DNA of 64,000 bases from Ophthalmolycus amberensis (GCA_024529925.1 JAFEUB010001541.1:57501-121500), one strand, 5' to 3'; numbered from the stretch's first letter, positions 1 to 15,000 are shown. Numbers and translations are program-made. The notes: generated from the sequence alone by a model not told the origin.

Positions 1-3000
1 AGAAAGAATGAGTGAGAGAGAGAGAGAAGAAAGAATGAGTGAGAGAGAGAGAGAAGAAAGAATGAGTGAGAGAGAGAGAGAGAAGAAAGAATGAGTGAGA
101 GAGAGAGAGAAGAAAGAATGAGTGAGAGAGAGAAGAAAGAATGAGTGAGAGAGAGAGAGAGAAGAAAGAATGAGTGAGAGAGAGAGAAGAAAGAATGAGT
201 GAGAGAGAGAGAGAGAAGAAAGAATGAGTGAGAGAGAGAGAAGAAAGAATGAGTGAGAGAGAGAGAGAAGAAAGAATGAGTGAGAGAGAGAGACTAAAGA
301 ATGAGTGAGAGAGAGAGAGAAGAAAGAATGAGTGAGAGCGAGAGAGAGAAGAAAGAATGAGTGAGAGAGAGAATAAAGTGAGTGAGAGAGAGAGAAGAAA
401 GAATGAGAGAGAGAAGAAAGAATGAGTGAGAGAGAGAGAAGAAAGAATGAGTGAGAGAGAGAGAGAAGAAAGAATGAGTGAGCGAGAGAGAGAAGAAAGA
501 ATGAGTGAGAGAGAGAGAATAAAGAATGAGAGAGAGAGAGAGAGAAGAAAGAATGAGTGAGAGAGAGAGAGAGAAGAAATAATGAGTGAGAGAGAGAGAG
601 AAGAAATAATGAGTGAGAGAGAGAAGAAAGAATGAGTGAGAGAGAGAAGAAAGAATGAGTGAGAGAGAGAGAGAGAGAAGAAAGAATGTGTGAGAGAGAG
701 AGAAGAAAGAATGAGTGAGAGAGAGAAGAAAGAATGAGTGAGAGAGAGAGAGAGAGAAGAAAGAATGTGAGAGAGAGAGAGAATAAAGAATGAGAGAGAG
801 AGAGAGAGAAGAAAGAATGAGTGTGAGAGAGAAGAAAGAATGAGTGAGAGAGAGAGAGAGAAGAAAGAATGAGTGTGAGAGAGAGAGAAGAAAGAATGAG
901 TGAGAGAGAGAGAAGAAAGAATGAGTGAGTGAGTGAGTGAGAGAGAGAGAAGAAAGAATGAGTGAGAGAGAGAGAAGAAAGAATGAGTGAGTGAGAGAGA
1001 GAGAGAGAGAAGAAAGAATGAGTGAGTGAGAGAGAGAGAAGAAAGAATGAGTGAGAGAGAGAGAAGAAAGAATGAGTGAGTGAGAGAGAGAGAGAGAGAG
1101 AAGAAAGAATGAGTGAGTGAGAGAGAGAGAGAGAGAGAAGAAAGAATGAGTGAGTGAGTGAGTGAGAGAGAGAGAAGAAAGAATGAGTGAGTGAGTGAGA
1201 GAGAGAGAAAAGAATGAGTGAGTGAGTGAGTGAGAGAGAGAGAGGGAGGAAAGAATGAGTGAGTGAGTGAGAGAGAGAGCGAGAGAGAGAAGAAAGAATG
1301 AGTGAGAGAGAGAATAAAGTGAGTGAGAGAGAGAAGAAAGAATGAGTGAGAGAGAGAGAGAAGAAAGAATGAGTGAGTGAGTGAGAGAGAGAGAGAGAGA
1401 GAGAGAAGAAAGAATGAGTGAGTGAGTGAGAGAGAGAGAGAGAAGAAAGAATGAGTGAGTGAGTGAGAGAGAGAGAGAGAAGAAAGAATGAGTGAGTGAG
1501 TGAGAGAGAGAGAAAAGAATGAGTGAGTGAGTGAGTGAGAGAGCGAGAGAGAGAAGAAAGAATGAGTGAGAGAGAGAGAAGAAAGAATGAGAGAGAGAAG
1601 AAAGAATGAGTGAGAGAGAGAGAAGAAAGAATGAGAGAGAGAAGAAAGAATGAGTGAGAGAGAGAGAAGAAAGAATGAGAGAGAGAGAGAGAAGAAAGAA
1701 TGAGTGAGAGAGAGAGAGAAGAAAGAATGAGTGAGAGAGAGAATAAAGTGAGTGAGAGAGAGAGAAGAAAGAATGAGTGAGAGAGAGAGAGAAGAAAGAA
1801 TGAGTGAGAGAGAGAGAGAGAAGAAAGAATGAGTGAGAGAGAGAGAGAAGAAAGAATGAGTGAGAGAGAGAAGAAAGAATGAGTGAGAGAGAGAGAGAGA
1901 GAAGAAAGAATGAGTGAGAGAGAGAGAATAAAGAATGAGTGAGAGAGAGAGAGAGAAGAAAGAATGAGTGAGAGAGAGAGAAGAAAGAATGAGTGAGAGA
2001 GAGAGAGAAGAAAGAATGAGTGAGAGCGAGAGAGAGAAGAAAGAATGAGTGAGAGAGAGAAGAAAGAATGAGTGAGAGCGAGAGAGAGAAGAAAGAATGA
2101 GTGAGAGAGAGAATAAAGTGAGTGAGAGAGAGAGAAGAAAGAATGAGAGAGAGAAGAAAGAATGAGTGAGAGAGAGAGAAGAAAGAATGAGTGAGAGAGA
2201 GAGAAGAAAGAATGAGTGAGAGAGCGAGAGAAGAAAGAATGAGTGAGAGAGAGAGAATAAAGAATGAGAGAGAGAGAGAGAGAAGAAAGAATGAGTGAGA
2301 GAGAGAGAGAGAAGAAATAATGAGTGAGAGAGAGAGAGAAGAAATAATGAGTGAGAGAGAGAAGAAAGAATGAGTGAGAGAGAGAGAGAGAAGAAAGAAT
2401 GAGTGTGAGAGAGAAGAAAGAATGAGTGAGAGAGAGAGAGAGAAGAAAGAATGAGTGTGAGAGAGAGAGAAGAAAGAATGAGTGAGAGAGAGAGAGAAGA
2501 AAGAATGAGAGAGAGAGAGAAGAAAGAATGAGTGAGAGAGAGAGAGAAGAAAGAATGAGTGAGAGAGAGAGAAGAAAGAATGAGTGAGAGAGAGAGAGAG
2601 AGAGAGAAGAAAGAATGTGTGAGAGAGAGAGAAGAAAGAATGAGTGAGAGAGAGAGAGAAGAAAGAATGAGTGAGACAGAGAGAGAAGAAAGAATGAGTG
2701 AGAGAGAGAGAAGAAAGAATGAGTGAGAGAGAGAGAAGAAAGAATGAGTGAGAGAGAGAGAGAAGAAAGAATGAGTGAGAGAGAGAGAATAAAGAATGAG
2801 TGAGAGAGAGAGAAGAAAGAATGAGTGAGAGAGAGAGAAGAAAGAATGAGTGAGAGAGAGAGAAGAAAGAATGAGTGAGAGAGAGAGAGAAGAAAGAATG
2901 AGTGAGAGCGAGAGAGAAGAAAGAATGAGTGAGAGAGAGAGAGAAGAAAGAATGAGTGAGAGAGAGAGAAGAAAGAATGAGTGAGAGAGAGAGAGAAGAA

Positions 3001-6000
3001 AGAATGAGTGAGAGAGAGAGAGAATAAAGAATGAGTGAGAGAGAGAGAATAAAGAATGAGTGAGAGCGAGAGAAGAAAGAATGATTGAGAGAGAGAGAAG
3101 AAAGAATGAGTGAGAGAGAGAGAGAAGAAAGAATGAGTGAGAGAGAGAGAATAAAGAATGAGTGAGAGAGAGAGAATAAAGAATGAGTGAGAGAGAGAGA
3201 AGAAAGAATGAGTGAGAGAGAGAGAAGAAAGAATGAGTGAGAGCGAGAGAGAAGAAAGAATGAGTGAGAGAGAGAGAAGAAAGAATGAGTGAGAGAGAGA
3301 GAGAAGAAAGAATGAGTGAGTGAGAGAGAAGAAAGAATGAGTGAGAGAGAGAGAAGAAAGAATGAGTGAGCGATAGAGAGAAGAAAGAATGAGTGAGAGA
3401 GAGAGAGAAGAAAGAATGAGTGAGTGAGAGAGAGAGAGAAGAAAGAATGAGTGAGTGAGTGAGAGAGAGAGAATAAAGAATGAGTGAGAGAGAGAGAGAA
3501 GAAAGAATGAGTGAGAGAGAGAGAAGAAAGAATGAGTGAGAGAGAGCGAGAGAGAAGAAAGAATGAGTGAGAGAGAGAGAAGAAAGAATGAGTGAGAGAG
3601 AGAGAGAAGAAAGAATGAGTGAGTGAGTGAGAGGAAAGAATGAGTGAGAGAGAGAAAGGAAAGAATGAGTGAGAGAGAGAGAAGAAAGAATGAGTGAGAG
3701 AGAGAGAAGAAAGAATGAGTGAGAGAGAGAGGAAAGAATGAGTGAGAGAGAGAGAGAGAAGAAAGAATGAGTGAGAGAGAGAGAAGAAAGAATGAGTGAG
3801 AGCGAGAGAGAAGAAAGAATGAGTGAGAGCGAGAGAGAAGAAAGAATGAGTGAGAGAGAGAGAGAAAGAAGAAAGAATGAGTGAGAGAGAGAGAGAAGAA
3901 AGAATGAGTGAGAGAGAGAGAGAATAAAGAATGAGTGAGAGAGAGAGAATAAAGAATGAGTGAGAGAGAGAGGGAAGAAAGAATGAGTGAGAGAGAGAGA
4001 AGAAAGAATGAGTGAGAGAGAGAAGAAAGAATGAGTGAGAGAGAGAGAAGAAAGAATGAGTGAGAGCGAGAGAGAAGAAAGAATGAGTGAGAGAGAGAGA
4101 AGAAAGAATGAGCGAGAGATAGAGAGAAGAAAGAATGAGTGAGAGAGAGAGAGAGAAGAAAGAATGAGTGAGAGAGAGAGAAGAAAGAATGAGAGAGAGA
4201 GAGAAGAAAGAATGAGTGAGAGAGAGAGAGAAGAAAGAATGAGTGAGAGAGAGAGAAGAAAGAATGAGTGAGAGAGAGAGAGAGAGAAGAAAGAATGAGT
4301 GAGAGAGAGAAGAAAGAATGAGTGAGAGAGAGAGAGAAGAAAGAATGAGTGAGAGAGAGAGAGAAGAAAGAATGAGTGAGAGAGAGAGAAGAAAGAATGA
4401 GTGAGAGAGAGAGAGAGAGAAGAAAGAATGAGTGAGAGAGAGAGAGAAGAAAGAATGAGTGAGAGAGAGAGAGAAGAAAGAATGAGTGAGAGAGAGAGAG
4501 AAGAAAGAATGAGTGAGAGAGAGAGAAGAAAGAATGAGTGAGAGAGAGAGAATAAAGAATGAGTGAGAGAGAGAGAAGAAAGAATGAGTGAGAGAGAGAG
4601 AAGAAAGAATGAGTGAGCGAGAGAGAAGAAAGAATGAGTGAGAGATAGAGAGAAGAAAGAATGAGTGAGAGAGAGAGAAGAAAGAATGAGTGAGCGAGAG
4701 AGAAGAAAGAATGAGTGAGAGAGAGAGAGAAGAAAGAATGAGTGAGAGATAGAGAGAAGAAAGAATGAGTGAGAGAGAGAGAGAGAGAAGAAAGAATGAG
4801 TGAGAGAGAGAGAAGAAAGAATGAGAGAGAGAGAGAAGAAAGAATGAGTGAGAGAGAGAGAAGAAAGAATGAGTGAGAGAGAGAGAGAGAGAAGAAAGAA
4901 TGAGTGAGAGAGAGAAGAAAGAATGAGTGAGAGAGAGAGAGAAGAAAGAATGAGTGAGAGAGAGAGAGAAGAAAGAATGAGTGAGAGAGAGAGAATAAAG
5001 AATGAGTGAGAGAGAGAGAGAAGAAAGAATGAGTGAGAGAGAGAGAATAAAGAATGAGTGAGAGAGAGAGAAGAAAGAATGAGTGAGAGAGAGAGAAGAA
5101 AGAATGAGAGCGAGAGAGAAGAAAGAATGAGTGAGAGAGAGAAGAAAGAATGAGTGAGATAGAGAGAGAAGAAAGAATGAGTGAGAGCGAGAGAGAAGAA
5201 AGAATGAGTGAGAGAGAGAGAGAAGAAAGAATGAGTGAGAGAGAGAGAGAAGAAAGAATGAGTGAGAGAGAGAGAGAATAAAGAATGAGTGAGAGAGAGA
5301 GAATAAAGAATGAGTGAGAGAGAGAGAGAAGAAAGAATGATTGAGAGAGAGAGAAGAAAGAATGAGTGAGAGAGAGAGAGAAGAAAGAATGAGTGAGAGA
5401 GAGAGAAGAAAGAATGAGTGAGAGAGAGAGAATAAAGAATGAGTGAGAGCGAGAGAGAAGAAAGAATGAGTGAGAGAGAGAGAGAGAGAAGAAAGAATGA
5501 GTGAGTGAGAGAGAGAGAATAAAGAATGAGTGAGAGCGAGAGAGAAGAAAGAATGAGTGAGAGAGAGAGAACAAAGAATGAGTGAGAGAGAGAGAGAGAG
5601 AAGAAAGAATGAGTGAGAGAGAGAGAGAAGAAAGAATGAGTGAGAGAGAGAGAAGAAAGAATGAGTGAGAGAGAGAGAGAGAGAAGAAAGAATGAGTGAG
5701 AGAGAGAAGAAAGAATGAGTGAGAGAGAGAGAGAAGAAAGAATGAGTGAGAGAGCGAGAGAAGAAAGAATGAGTGAGAGAGAGAGAATAAAGAATGAGTG
5801 AGAGAGAGAGAAGAAAGAATGAGTGAGAGAGAGAGAAGAAAGAATGAGTGCGAGCGAGAGAGAAGAAAGAATGAGTGAGAGCGAGAGAGAAGAAAGAATG
5901 AGTGAGAGAGAGAGAGAAGAAAGAATGAGTGAGAGAGAGAGAAGAAAGAATGAGTGAGTGAGAGAGAGAGAGAAGAAAGAATGATTGAGAGAGAGAGAGA

Positions 6001-9000
6001 GAGAGAAGAAACAATGAGTGAGAGAGAGAGAGAGAAGAAAGAATGAGTGAGAGAGAGAGAAGAAAGAATGAGTGAGAGAGAGAGAAGAAAGAATGAGTGA
6101 GAGAGAGAGAAGAAAGAATGAGTGAGAGCGAGAGAGAAGAAAGAATGAGTGAGAGCGAGAGAGAAGAAAGAATGAGTGAGAGAGAGAGAAGAAAGAATGA
6201 GTGAGAGATAGAGAGAAGAAAGAATGAGTGAGAGAGAGAGAGAGAGAAGAAAGAATGAGTGAGAGAGAGAGAAGAAAGAATGAGTGAGAGAGAGAGAGAA
6301 GAAAGAATGAGTGAGAGAGAGAGAAGAAAGAATGAGTGAGAGAGAGAGAGAGAGAAGAAAGAATGAGTGAGAGAGAGAAGAAAGAATGAGTGAGAGAGAG
6401 AGAGAAGAAAGAATGAGTGAGAGAGAGAGAGAAGAAAGAATGAGTGAGAGAGAGAGAATAAAGAATGAGTGAGAGAGAGAGAGAAGAAAGAATGAGTGAG
6501 AGAGAGAGAAGAAAGAATGAGTGAGAGAGAGAGAAGAAAGAATGAGTGAGAGAGAGAGAAGAAAGAATGAGTGAGAGCGAGAGAGAAGAAAGAATGAGTG
6601 AGAGAGAGAGAAGAAAGAATGAGTGAGAGAGAGAGAAGAAAGAATGATTGAGAGAGAGAGAGAAGAAAGAATGAGTGAGAGAGAGAGAAGAAAGAATGAG
6701 TGAGAGAGAGAGAAGAAAGAATGAGTGAGAGAGAGAAAGGAAAGAATGAGTGAGAGAGAGAGAAGAAAGAATGAGTGAGAGAGAGAGAGAAGAAAGAATG
6801 AGTGAGAGAGAGAGAAGAAAGAATGAGTGAGAGAGAGAGAGAGAGAAGAAAGAATGAGTGAGAGAGAGAAGAAAGAATGAGTGAGAGAGAGAGAGAAGAA
6901 AGAATGAGTGAGAGAGAGAGAGAAGAAAGAATGAGTGAGAGAGAGAGAATAAAGAATGAGTGAGAGAGAGAGAGAAGAAAGAATGAGTGAGAGAGAGAGA
7001 ATAAAGAATGAGTGAGAGAGAGAGAAGAAAGAATGAGTGAGAGAGAGAGAAGAAAGAATGAGAGAGAGAAAGAAGAAAGAATGAGTGAGAGAGAGAAGAA
7101 AGAATGAGTGAGAGAGAGAGAGAAGAAAGAATGAGTGAGAGCGAGAGAGAAGAAAGAATGAGTGAGAGAGAGAGAGAATAAAGAATGAGTGAGAGAGAGA
7201 GAGAATAAAGAATTAGTGAGAGAGAGAGAATAAAGAATGTGTGAGAGAGAGAGAGAAGAAAGAATGAGTGAGAGAGAGAGAAGAAAGAATGAGTGAGAGA
7301 GAGAGAGAAGAAAGAATGAGTGAGAGAGAGAGAATAAAGAATGAGTGAGAGAGAGAGAGAAGAAAGAATGAGTGAGAGAGAGAGAGAATAAAGAATGAGT
7401 GAGAGAGAGAGAATAAAGAATGAGTGAGAGAGAGAGAGAAGAAAGAATGAGTGAGAGAGAGAGAGAATAAAGAATGAGTGAGAGAGAGAGAATAAAGAAT
7501 GAGTGAGAGAGAGAGAGAAGAAAGAATGATTGAGAGAGAGAGAAGAAAGAATGAGTGAGAGAGAGAGAGAAGAAAGAATGAGTGAGAGAGAGAGAAGAAA
7601 GAATGAGTGAGAGAGAGAGAATAAAGAATGAGTGAGCGAGAGAGAAGAAAGAATGAGTGAGAGAGAGAGAACAAAGAATGAGTGAGAGATAGAGAGAACA
7701 AAGAATGAGTGAGAGAGAGAGAGAAGAAAGAATGAGTGAGTGAGAGAGAGAGAATAAAGAATGAGTGAGAGAGAGAGAGAAGAAAGAATGAGTGAGAGAG
7801 AGACTGGAAAGAATGAGTGAGAGAGAGAGAGAGAGAAGAAAGAATGAGTGAGAGAGAGAGAAGAAAGAATGAGTGAGAGAGAGAGAGAAGAAAGAATGAG
7901 TGAGTGAGTGAGAGGAAAGAATGAGTGAGAGAGAGAAAGGAAAGAATGAGTGAGAGAGAGAGAAGAAAGAATGAGTGAGAGAGAGAGAAGAAAGAATGAG
8001 TGAGAGAGAGAGGAAAGAATGAGTGAGAGAGAGAGAGAGAGAAGAAAGAATGAGTGAGAGAGAGAGAGAGAAGAAAGAATGAGTGAGAGAGAGAGAAGAA
8101 AGAATGAGTGAGAGAGAGAGAGAAGAAAGAATGAGTGAGAGAGAGAGAAGAAAGAATGAGTGAGAGAGAGAGAAGAAAGAATGAGTGAGAGAGAGAGAAG
8201 AAAGAATGAGTGAGAGAGAGAGAGAAGAAAGAATGAGTGAGAGCGAGAGAGAAGAAAGAATGAGTGAGAGAGAGAGAGAAAGGAAAGAATGAGTGAGAGA
8301 GAGAGAAGAAAGAATGAGTGAGAGAGAGAGAGAAGAAAGAATGAGTGAGAGAGAGAGAGAAGAAAGAATGAGTGAGAGAGAGAGAAGAAAGGAAAGAATG
8401 AGTGAGAGAGAGAGAAGAAAGAATGAGTGAGAGAGAGAGAGAAGAAAGAATGAGTGAGAGAGAGAGAGAAGAAAGAATGAGTGAGAGAGAGAAAGGAAAG
8501 AATGAGTGAGAGAGAGAGAGAGAGAAGAAAGAATGAGTGAGAGAGAGAGAGAAGAAAGAATGAGTGAGAGCGAGAGAGAAGAAAGAATGAGTGAGAGAGA
8601 GAGAGAAGAAAGAATGAGTGAGAGAGAGAGAGAAAGGAAAGAATGAGTGAGAGAGAGAGAAGAAAGAATGAGTGAGAGAGAGAGAGAAGAAAGAATGAGT
8701 GAGAGAGAGAGAGAAGAAAGAATGAGTGAGAGAGAGAGAAGAAAGAATGAGTGAGAGATAGAGAGAAGAAAGAATGAGTGAGAGAGAGAGAGAGAGAAGA
8801 AAGAATGAGTGAGAGAGAGAGAAGAAAGAATGAGTGAGAGAGAGAGAGAAGAAAGAATGAGTGAGAGAGAGAGAAGAAAGAATGAGTGAGAGAGAGAGAG
8901 AGAGAAGAAAGAATGAGTGAGAGAGAGAAGAAAGAATGAGTGAGAGAGAGAGAGAAGAAAGAATGAGTGAGAGAGAGAGAGAAGAAAGAATGAGTGAGAG

Positions 9001-12000
9001 AGAGAGAGAAGAAAGAATGAGTGAGAGAGAGAGAGAAGAAAGAATGAGTGAGAGAGAGAGAAGAAAGAATGAGTGAGAGAGAGAGAAGAAAGAATGAGTG
9101 AGAGAGAGAGAAGAAAGAATGAGTGAGAGCGAGAGAGAAGAAAGAATGAGTGAGAGAGAGAGAAGAAAGAATGAGTGAGAGAGAGAGAAGAAAGAATGAG
9201 TGAGAGAGAGAGAGAAGAAAGAATGAGTGAGAGAGAGAGAAGAAAGAATGAGTGAGAGAGAGAGAAGAAAGAATGAGTGAGAGAGAGAAAGGAAAGAATG
9301 AGTGAGAGAGAGAGAAGAAAGAATGAGTGAGAGAGAGAGAGAAGAAAGAATGAGTGAGAGAGAGAGAAGAAAGAATGAGTGAGAGAGAGAGAGAGAGAGA
9401 GAAGAAAGAATGAGTGAGAGAGAGAAGAAAGAATGAGTGAGAGAGAGAGAGAAGAAAGAATGAGTGAGAGAGAGAGAGAAGAAAGAATGAGTGAGAGAGA
9501 GAGAATAAAGAATGAGTGAGAGAGAGAGAGAAGAAAGAATGAGTGAGAGAGAGAGAATAAAGAATGAGTGAGAGAGAGAGAAGAAAGAATGAGTGAGAGA
9601 GAGAGAAGAAAGAATGAGAGAGAGAGAGAAGAAAGAATGAGTGAGAGAGAGAAGAAAGAATGAGTGAGAGAGAGAGAGAAGAAAGAATGAGTGAGAGCGA
9701 GAGAGAAGAAAGAATGAGTGAGAGAGAGAGAGAATAAAGAATGAGTGAGAGAGAGAGAGAATAAAGAATGAGTGAGAGAGAGAGAATAAAGAATGTGTGA
9801 GAGAGAGAGAGAAGAAAGAATGAGTGAGAGAGAGAGAAGAAAGAATGAGTGAGAGAGAGAGAGAAGAAAGAATGAGTGAGAGAGAGAGAATAAAGAATGA
9901 GTGAGAGAGAGAGAGAAGAAAGAATGAGTGAGAGAGAGAGAGAATAAAGAATGAGTGAGAGAGAGAGAATAAAGAATGAGTGAGAGAGAGAGAGAAGAAA
10001 GAATGAGTGAGAGAGAGAGAGAATAAAGAATGAGTGAGAGAGAGAGAATAAAGAATGAGTGAGAGAGAGAGAGAAGAAAGAATGATTGAGAGAGAGAGAA
10101 GAAAGAATGAGTGAGAGAGAGAGAAGAAAGAATGAGTGAGAGAGAGAGAATAAAGAATGAGTGAGCGAGAGAGAAGAAAGAATGAGTGAGAGAGAGAGAA
10201 CAAAGAATGAGTGAGAGATAGAGAGAACAAAGAATGAGTGAGAGAGAGAGAGAAGAAAGAATGAGTGAGTGAGAGAGAGAATAAAGAATGAGTGAGAGAG
10301 AGAGAATAAAGAATGAGTGAGAGAGAGAGAGAAGAAAGAATGAGTGAGAGAGAGAGAGAATAAAGAATGAGTGAGAGAGAGAGAATAAAGAATGAGTGAG
10401 AGAGAGAGAGAAGAAAGAATGATTGAGAGAGAGAGAAGAAAGAATGAGTGAGAGAGAGAGAGAAGAAAGAATGAGTGAGAGAGAGAGAAGAAAGAATGAG
10501 TGAGAGAGAGAGAATAAAGAATGAGTGAGCGAGAGAGAAGAAAGAATGAGTGAGAGAGAGAGAACAAAGAATGAGTGAGAGATAGAGAGAACAAAGAATG
10601 AGTGAGAGAGAGAGAGAAGAAAGAATGAGTGAGTGAGAGAGAGAGAATAAAGAATGAGTGAGAGAGAGAGAGAAGAAAGAATGAGTGAGAGAGAGACTGG
10701 AAAGAATGAGTGAGAGAGAGAGAGAGAGAAGAAAGAATGAGTGAGAGAGAGAGAAGAAAGAATGAGTGAGAGAGAGAGAGAAGAAAGAATGAGTGAGTGA
10801 GTGAGAGGAAAGAATGAGTGAGAGAGAGAAAGGAAAGAATGAGTGAGAGAGAGAGAAGAAAGAATGAGTGAGAGAGAGAGAAGAAAGAATGAGTGAGAGA
10901 GAGAGGAAAGAATGAGTGAGAGAGAGAGAGAGAGAAGAAAGAATGAGTGAGAGAGAGAGAGAGAAGAAAGAATGAGTGAGAGAGAGAGAAGAAAGAATGA
11001 GTGAGAGAGAGAGAGAAGAAAGAATGAGTGAGAGAGAGAGAAGAAAGAATGAGTGAGAGAGAGAGAAGAAAGAATGAGTGAGAGAGAGAGAAGAAAGAAT
11101 GAGTGAGAGAGAGAGAGAAGAAAGAATGAGTGAGAGCGAGAGAGAAGAAAGAATGAGTGAGAGAGAGAGAGAAAGGAAAGAATGAGTGAGAGAGAGAGAA
11201 GAAAGAATGAGTGAGAGAGAGAGAGAAGAAAGAATGAGTGAGAGAGAGAGAGAAGAAAGAATGAGTGAGAGAGAGAGAAGAAAGGAAAGAATGAGTGAGA
11301 GAGAGAGAAGAAAGAATGAGTGAGAGAGAGAGAGAAGAAAGAATGAGTGAGAGAGAGAGAGAAGAAAGAATGAGTGAGAGAGAGAAAGGAAAGAATGAGT
11401 GAGAGAGAGAGAGAGAGAAGAAAGAATGAGTGAGAGAGAGAGAGAAGAAAGAATGAGTGAGAGCGAGAGAGAAGAAAGAATGAGTGAGAGAGAGAGAGAA
11501 GAAAGAATGAGTGAGAGAGAGAGAGAAAGGAAAGAATGAGTGAGAGAGAGAGAAGAAAGAATGAGTGAGAGAGAGAGAGAAGAAAGAATGAGTGAGAGAG
11601 AGAGAGAAGAAAGAATGAGTGAGAGAGAGAGAAGAAAGAATGAGTGAGAGATAGAGAGAAGAAAGAATGAGTGAGAGAGAGAGAGAGAGAAGAAAGAATG
11701 AGTGAGAGAGAGAGAAGAAAGAATGAGTGAGAGAGAGAGAGAAGAAAGAATGAGTGAGAGAGAGAGAAGAAAGAATGAGTGAGAGAGAGAGAGAGAGAAG
11801 AAAGAATGAGTGAGAGAGAGAAGAAAGAATGAGTGAGAGAGAGAGAGAAGAAAGAATGAGTGAGAGAGAGAGAGAAGAAAGAATGAGTGAGAGAGAGAGA
11901 GAAGAAAGAATGAGTGAGAGAGAGAGAGAAGAAAGAATGAGTGAGAGAGAGAGAAGAAAGAATGAGTGAGAGAGAGAGAAGAAAGAATGAGTGAGAGAGA

Positions 12001-15000
12001 GAGAAGAAAGAATGAGTGAGAGCGAGAGAGAAGAAAGAATGAGTGAGAGAGAGAGAAGAAAGAATGAGTGAGAGAGAGAGAAGAAAGAATGAGTGAGAGA
12101 GAGAGAGAAGAAAGAATGAGTGAGAGAGAGAGAAGAAAGAATGAGTGAGAGAGAGAGAAGAAAGAATGAGTGAGAGAGAGAAAGGAAAGAATGAGTGAGA
12201 GAGAGAGAAGAAAGAATGAGTGAGAGAGAGAGAGAAGAAAGAATGAGTGAGAGAGAGAGAAGAAAGAATGAGTGAGAGAGAGAGAGAGAGAGAGAAGAAA
12301 GAATGAGTGAGAGAGAGAAGAAAGAATGAGTGAGAGAGAGAGAGAAGAAAGAATGAGTGAGAGAGAGAGAGAAGAAAGAATGAGTGAGAGAGAGAGAATA
12401 AAGAATGAGTGAGAGAGAGAGAGAAGAAAGAATGAGTGAGAGAGAGAGAATAAAGAATGAGTGAGAGAGAGAGAAGAAAGAATGAGTGAGAGAGAGAGAA
12501 GAAAGAATGAGAGAGAGAGAGAAGAAAGAATGAGTGAGAGAGAGAAGAAAGAATGAGTGAGAGAGAGAGAGAAGAAAGAATGAGTGAGAGCGAGAGAGAA
12601 GAAAGAATGAGTGAGAGAGAGAGAGAATAAAGAATGAGTGAGAGAGAGAGAGAATAAAGAATGAGTGAGAGAGAGAGAATAAAGAATGTGTGAGAGAGAG
12701 AGAGAAGAAAGAATGAGTGAGAGAGAGAGAAGAAAGAATGAGTGAGAGAGAGAGAGAAGAAAGAATGAGTGAGAGAGAGAGAATAAAGAATGAGTGAGAG
12801 AGAGAGAGAAGAAAGAATGAGTGAGAGAGAGAGAGAATAAAGAATGAGTGAGAGAGAGAGAATAAAGAATGAGTGAGAGAGAGAGAGAAGAAAGAATGAG
12901 TGAGAGAGAGAGAGAATAAAGAATGAGTGAGAGAGAGAGAATAAAGAATGAGTGAGAGAGAGAGAGAAGAAAGAATGATTGAGAGAGAGAGAAGAAAGAA
13001 TGAGTGAGAGAGAGAGAAGAAAGAATGAGTGAGAGAGAGAGAATAAAGAATGAGTGAGCGAGAGAGAAGAAAGAATGAGTGAGAGAGAGAGAACAAAGAA
13101 TGAGTGAGAGATAGAGAGAACAAAGAATGAGTGAGAGAGAGAGAGAAGAAAGAATGAGTGAGTGAGAGAGAGAGAATAAAGAATGAGTGAGAGAGAGAGA
13201 GAAGAAAGAATGAGTGAGAGAGAGACTGGAAAGAATGAGTGAGAGAGAGAGAGAGAGAAGAAAGAATGAGTGAGAGAGAGAGAAGAAAGAATGAGTGAGA
13301 GAGAGAGAGAAGAAAGAATGAGTGAGTGAGTGAGAGGAAAGAATGAGTGAGAGAGAGAAAGGAAAGAATGAGTGAGAGAGAGAGAAGAAAGAATGAGTGA
13401 GAGAGAGAGAAGAAAGAATGAGTGAGAGAGAGAGGAAAGAATGAGTGAGAGAGAGAGAATAAAGAATGAGTGAGAGAGAGAGAAGAAAGAATGAGTGAGA
13501 GAGAGAGAAGAAAGAATGAGTGAGCGAGAGAGAAGAAAGAATGAGTGAGAGATAGAGAGAAGAAAGAATGAGTGAGAGAGAGAGAAGAAAGAATGAGTGA
13601 GCGAGAGAGAAGAAAGAATGAGTGAGAGAGAGAGAGAAGAAAGAATGAGTGAGAGATAGAGAGAAGAAAGAATGAGTGAGAGAGAGAGAGAGAGAAGAAA
13701 GAATGAGTGAGAGAGAGAGAAGAAAGAATGAGAGAGAGAGAGAAGAAAGAATGAGTGAGAGAGAGAGAAGAAAGAATGAGTGAGAGAGAGAGAGAGAGAA
13801 GAAAGAATGAGTGAGAGAGAGAAGAAAGAATGAGTGAGAGAGAGAGAGAAGAAAGAATGAGTGAGAGAGAGAGAGAAGAAAGAATGAGTGAGAGAGAGAG
13901 AATAAAGAATGAGTGAGAGAGAGAGAGAAGAAAGAATGAGTGAGAGAGAGAGAATAAAGAATGAGTGAGAGAGAGAGAAGAAAGAATGAGTGAGAGAGAG
14001 AGAAGAAAGAATGAGAGCGAGAGAGAAGAAAGAATGAGTGAGAGAGAGAAGAAAGAATGAGTGAGATAGAGAGAGAAGAAAGAATGAGTGAGAGCGAGAG
14101 AGAAGAAAGAATGAGTGAGAGAGAGAGAGAAGAAAGAATGAGTGAGAGAGAGAGAGAAGAAAGAATGAGTGAGAGAGAGAGAGAATAAAGAATGAGTGAG
14201 AGAGAGAGAATAAAGAATGAGTGAGAGAGAGAGAGAAGAAAGAATGATTGAGAGAGAGAGAAGAAAGAATGAGTGAGAGAGAGAGAGAAGAAAGAATGAG
14301 TGAGAGAGAGAGAAGAAAGAATGAGTGAGAGAGAGAGAATAAAGAATGAGTGAGAGCGAGAGAGAAGAAAGAATGAGTGAGAGAGAGAGAGAGAGAAGAA
14401 AGAATGAGTGAGTGAGAGAGAGAGAATAAAGAATGAGTGAGAGCGAGAGAGAAGAAAGAATGAGTGAGAGAGAGAGAACAAAGAATGAGTGAGAGAGAGA
14501 GAGAGAGAAGAAAGAATGAGTGAGAGAGAGAGAGAAGAAAGAATGAGTGAGAGAGAGAGAAGAAAGAATGAGTGAGAGAGAGAGAGAGAGAAGAAAGAAT
14601 GAGTGAGAGAGAGAAGAAAGAATGAGTGAGAGAGAGAGAGAAGAAAGAATGAGTGAGAGAGCGAGAGAAGAAAGAATGAGTGAGAGAGAGAGAATAAAGA
14701 ATGAGTGAGAGAGAGAGAAGAAAGAATGAGTGAGAGAGAGAGAAGAAAGAATGAGTGCGAGCGAGAGAGAAGAAAGAATGAGTGAGAGCGAGAGAGAAGA
14801 AAGAATGAGTGAGAGAGAGAGAGAAGAAAGAATGAGTGAGAGAGAGAGAAGAAAGAATGAGTGAGTGAGAGAGAGAGAGAAGAAAGAATGATTGAGAGAG
14901 AGAGAGAGAGAGAAGAAAGAATGAGTGAGAGAGAGAGAGAGAAGAAAGAATGAGTGAGAGAGAGAGAAGAAAGAATGAGTGAGAGAGAGAGAAGAAAGAA